Of a DNA stretch of 48,333 bases, positions 46,123 to 48,333 are shown piece by piece. The stretch is from NCBI GenBank assembly GCA_027327915.1, contig DAHVWT010000010.1, positions 1 to 48,333 of the forward strand, written 5' to 3'. The notes below the pieces were generated by a model. The model searched no databases, was not told where the DNA came from, and was given only the letters and a program-made list of their open reading frames with translations. Source of the DNA: Elusimicrobiota bacterium. Lineage in GTDB: Bacteria > Elusimicrobiota > Elusimicrobia > UBA1565 > UBA9628. The position numbers were made by a program, and so were the translations under genes. Each line of letters begins with the position of its first letter. Positions within the stretch are counted from its first letter, which is position 1.

Positions 46123-46165
46123 AAGACCCTCTCCCGCCGCCTCAAGCGGGGCGGGAGAGGGTCTT
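46123..46165. terminator. strong 16-bp hairpin after the basic secreted-protein gene
   Basis: AAGACCCTCTCCCGCC (46123-46138) pairs perfectly with 46150-46165 around an 11-nt loop. It lies 21 nt after the stop at 46187. On the minus strand it is followed by CGGCGG, not T, so it may act as a 3'-end stabiliser or transcription boundary rather than a classic terminator. Confidence 0.55.
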
Positions 46166-46186
46166 GTTCAATGGCTTCGCGAACCC

Positions 46187-46630
46187 TTAAAGGTTCTTTT
46201 TGATGTCCGTCTCGATGCGCTTGAGCAAGGAAACCTTCTTGATCTGCGGCTTCGCCTTCGGATTCTTGACGTCGCCGAGATAGTACACGAAAACCTGGTC
46301 GCCGACGGCGATCTGCTCGAAGGCGGCGGTCTTCTTTTTCTTCCCCTTGCCGGACTTGACCATCATGATGGACACGTCGGCCGGGATGACGATGTCCTCG
46401 ATCGTCTCCTGCTTGCCCTTATGCCGCTTGAGCGTGAGCTTGCGGTTCGCCTTGTCGACCGAGACGACGGTCGCCTTGTAGCGGGAGAGCTTCGCCTTCT
46501 TGGCCTTCTTCACGGCCGGCTTCGCCGCGGCGTGAGCCGGCGCCGCGGGCGCCACGGGCGCCGGCGACTGGGCCAGAGCCGGGACCGCGAGGGTTGCCGC
46601 CAGCACGGCGGGGATGATTCCTTTATTCAC
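46187..46630 (-). CDS. small basic exported protein of unknown function
   Basis: 147 residues. A signal peptide (GIIPAVLAATLAVPALA, cut before Q) is followed by an Ala/Pro linker, a Lys/Ala segment (AAKPAVKKAKKAKLSR) and a compact beta-rich domain (ATVVSVDKANRKLTLKRHKG, VGDQVFVYYLG), like a small OB or SH3-type barrel. It is very basic (pI high). It could bind nucleic acid or polyanions in the envelope; no family is recognised. The GTG start has GGAGG about 8 nt upstream. A possible promoter is TTGTCG-N18-TAGGAT about 45 nt before the start. Confidence 0.7.
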   Translation of the reverse strand: MNKGIIPAVLAATLAVPALAQSPAPVAPAAPAHAAAKPAVKKAKKAKLSRYKATVVSVDKANRKLTLKRHKGKQETIEDIVIPADVSIMMVKSGKGKKKKTAAFEQIAVGDQVFVYYLGDVKNPKAKPQIKKVSLLKRIETDIKKNL

Positions 46631-46735
46631 CTGAAATTCCTCCTTGATTTTGACGATTTTGACGATACGGCCAGCCCATCCTACAAAATGGGCGGCGGTG
46701 GCGACAAACGAACGGGAGCCGACTCCATCATCCGG

Positions 46736-47860
46736 CTACTCTCCGAGGACCGATTTCGGGCGCAAAAAATGGCAGGTGTAGCCGCCGGGGTTCTTGAGCA
46801 AATAGTCCTGGTGATATTCCTCGGCGCGGTAGAAGGGCCCGGCTTTCACGATCCGCGTGACGATGGGCGCTCCCCAATGGCCCCGGGCGTCGATGCGGGC
46901 CTTGACCGCCTCCGCCATCCGGCGCTCCTCCTGCGTGTGGTAGAAAATCACCGAGCGGTAGGAGGTCCCCGCGTCGTTTCCCTGCCGATCGAGCGTCGTC
47001 GGGTCGTGCATGCGAAAGAACCATTCGAGAAGATGCTTGAAGGACAGCTTCGCCGGGTCGAACACCACCCGCACGGCCTCGGCGTGCCCCGTTCGCCCCG
47101 AGTGGACATCCTCGTAGCGCGGGTTCTTCGTCGTGCCGCCGATGTAGCCGACCTCGGTATGCACGACCCCGGGGATTTGCCGCAGGAGCTGCTGCATCCC
47201 CCAGAAACATCCCCCCGCGAGCTCGATCGTCTCCAGCGGGGGCGCCGCCTTGCCCGCGGGAGCCCCGGGCGGATTTCCCGCGACGAGTCCCGCCGCCTCG
47301 AAGGGCTTGAGGTATTTCCCGTACCCCTCGGCCTCCATCCGTTCGACGGGGATGAAGCGCAGCGAGGCCGAGTTGATGCAGTATCGAAGCCCCGTCGGGG
47401 CGGGGCCGTCCGGGAAAACGTGGCCCAGATGCGAGTCCCCGATCTTGGAGCGCGCCTCGACGCGCTTCATGCCGAAGGAACGGTCTTCTTTCTCCGCGAC
47501 CGCGGCCGGTTCGATCGGGCGGGTGAAGCTGGGCCAGCCCGTGCCCGAGTCGAACTTGTCCAAGGACGAGAAAAGGGGCTCTCCGCTCGCGACGTCGACA
47601 TAGATGCCCGGGGCGTGATTGTCCCAGTAGGCGTTGTGAAACGGCGGCTCGGTGCCGCACTGGCGCGCCACGGCGAACTGCTCGGGAGTCAATCGTTTTC
47701 GGAGCTCGGCCTCCGAAGGCCTCGTATAGGCGTTCGAAGATTTTTCCACGGCTGCGTCCTCCTTAGGGGCCCCAGCGGCGCCGTCCGTCGGGATCCCGGC
47801 GCGGCCGGCCGCGCACGCCGCGATCATGAGAACCACGATGGGCGCCCGTCTGTTTTTCAT
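46736..47860 (-). CDS. msrAB: bifunctional methionine sulfoxide reductase MsrB-MsrA, lipoprotein
   Basis: 374 residues from the ATG at 47860. A lipoprotein signal (LMIAAC, Cys16) is followed by an MsrB domain (about 50-180; catalytic C161 in [11 protein letters not shown], recycling C68 in RQCGTEPPF, no CxxC zinc pairs) and an MsrA domain (about 208-370; catalytic C218 in GGCFWG, then [15 protein letters not shown]). It reduces both R- and S-methionine sulfoxide in exported proteins. MsrB precedes MsrA, the reverse of the Neisseria PilB order. The reading frame is open for another 146 codons upstream, through GC-rich repeats and a terminator. The promoter may be TACAAT about 40 nt upstream. 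Confidence 0.92.
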   Translation of the reverse strand: MKNRRAPIVVLMIAACAAGRAGIPTDGAAGAPKEDAAVEKSSNAYTRPSEAELRKRLTPEQFAVARQCGTEPPFHNAYWDNHAPGIYVDVASGEPLFSSLDKFDSGTGWPSFTRPIEPAAVAEKEDRSFGMKRVEARSKIGDSHLGHVFPDGPAPTGLRYCINSASLRFIPVERMEAEGYGKYLKPFEAAGLVAGNPPGAPAGKAAPPLETIELAGGCFWGMQQLLRQIPGVVHTEVGYIGGTTKNPRYEDVHSGRTGHAEAVRVVFDPAKLSFKHLLEWFFRMHDPTTLDRQGNDAGTSYRSVIFYHTQEERRMAEAVKARIDARGHWGAPIVTRIVKAGPFYRAEEYHQDYLLKNPGGYTCHFLRPKSVLGE

Positions 47861-47906
47861 TCGCCCCCGCGGGCGGGCCGAAGCTCCGCCCCTGATTATT
47901 GTAGGC

Positions 47907-47933
47907 AATAAAAAGCCCCCGCGCGCGGGGCGC
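47907..47933 (-). terminator. intrinsic terminator upstream of msrBA
   Basis: On the minus strand a GC stem (CCCCG / CGGGG with a CGCG loop, extended by two pairs past a bulge) is followed by CTTTTTATT. It would end transcripts coming from the upstream small frame and the repeats. Confidence 0.65.
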
Positions 47934-48066
47934 GGTCCAGGCCAAAGGCCGAGCGCCCTCCGGGCCCTCGGGAGAGGCGTTGGCCCGGCGGGGCGCGGTC
48001 CAGGCCGCGGCCGAGCGCCCTCCGGGCCCTCGGGGATGGCGTTGGCCCGGCGGGGCGCGCAGAGGG
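47927..48066 (+). repeat. GC-rich REP-like repeat, two tandem copies plus a partial third
   Basis: The unit begins GGGGCGCGGTCCAGGCC at 47927 and again at 47990 (63 bp apart), with a degenerate partial copy from 48052. Each full copy contains GAGCGCCCTCCGGGCCCTCG and CGTTGGCCCGGC and can fold into a GGCC...GGCC hairpin. The copy at 46022-46090 is inverted relative to these. Confidence 0.8.
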
Positions 48067-48333
48067 CCTCTCTCGCCCTGGGGATAGGCCGCCGGCCATT
48101 GACGCGGCGCAGATGAGCCCACTTGACGTAGAACCTCCCGCGCCCGCGAACGGCGAAAGCCACTCCCGCCTTGTCGCAGCTGATGAGCATCCCCCTCATC
48201 CGGGTTCCCGGCGCGATTCCCGTCCCGCGGCCGAAGACAATGCTGACCGCTTCGCCGCGCGCGGCCAAGGCTGGGAGCGGCGGAAGGAGTTCATTCAAAA
48301 CTTAAAAACTTAACGCCTGGCATCGGCTTATCG

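Larger units (their letters stand above)
47861..48298 (-). other. in-frame open stretch upstream of msrBA: possible small gene plus repeats
   Basis: The msrBA frame stays open from a TTG at 48298. The first 70 codons look like a compact basic beta-rich domain ([31 protein letters not shown]), possibly a real small gene. The next part is repeat-derived Arg/Pro/Gly sequence, and a terminator hairpin with T-tract follows. No stop codon separates it from msrBA. A small gene whose stop was lost when repeats expanded is the simplest explanation; a read-through fusion is less likely. Confidence 0.4.

Noticed and set aside
47927-48066. CRISPR array
   Set aside because: Two and a part copies in direct tandem with no unique spacers and no cas genes; it is a tandem repeat.

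Overview
The window is about 48.3 kb of GC-rich bacterial chromosome, densely packed with genes. Genes are mostly on the minus strand and commonly joined by ATGA, GTGA or TGATG overlaps. The housekeeping content is chromosomal: ATP synthase, recA, clpC, tsaB, lipA and trxB. An envelope-type gene set (ArnT-like glycosyltransferase, heptose-epimerase-like SDR, lipoproteins, a TPR protein with a possible LolB-like end) suggests a diderm. From memory of protein style, an uncultivated phylum such as Elusimicrobiota is plausible, but I cannot confirm that without a search.

Layout. 1-4046 (minus) is a tight operon trxB-lipA-pdhA-pdhB-E2. It makes the pyruvate (or branched-chain) dehydrogenase complex and the lipoyl synthase that arms its E2. 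4106-6780 (plus) is a zinc-type dehydrogenase coupled to an ArnT/PMT-like glycosyltransferase. 6799-9618 is an RDD membrane protein whose promoter and start codon are separated by a complete group II intron. 9693-12736 is a copper P-type ATPase behind a secreted gluzincin-like protease. 12889-14522 holds a small exported protein and a frameshifted MFS-like carrier.

14526-23059 (minus) is the F1Fo ATP synthase operon in the order atpZ-like, atpI-like, B, E, F, H, A, then two unrelated genes (an exported unknown and a heptose-epimerase-like SDR), then G, D, C. A cold-shock gene with a strong terminator lies upstream. 23584-28745 carries a secreted papain-like candidate, two response regulators (one with a GGDDF cyclase-like domain), a thiolase, a GNAT acetyltransferase and a GT4 glycosyltransferase. 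A second thiolase and a DUF4143 ATPase with a palindromic operator follow. An intact IS1380-type element (31418-33057, with target duplication) separates them from the xer-recA-unknown-beta-lactamase-like-clpC cluster. 39556-44776 has two membrane proteins, then tsaB-rimI-TPR protein. 44799-48298 has an SRPBCC protein, a lipoprotein-like gene, a basic secreted protein, msrB-msrA, and GC-rich REP-like repeats.

Recurring themes. (1) About ten first-of-operon genes have a -10-like box ending 5-7 nt before the start codon and no Shine-Dalgarno, suggesting leaderless mRNAs, while genes inside operons use overlaps or Shine-Dalgarno sites. (2) Two dispersed repeat families enter coding sequence. One appears to supply the signal-peptide region of two unrelated exported proteins; the other is a 63-bp REP-like unit around msrBA. 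(3) Two mobile elements, a group II intron and an IS1380-type IS, both sit right at promoters. All functional calls come from motif reading; no database search was run.
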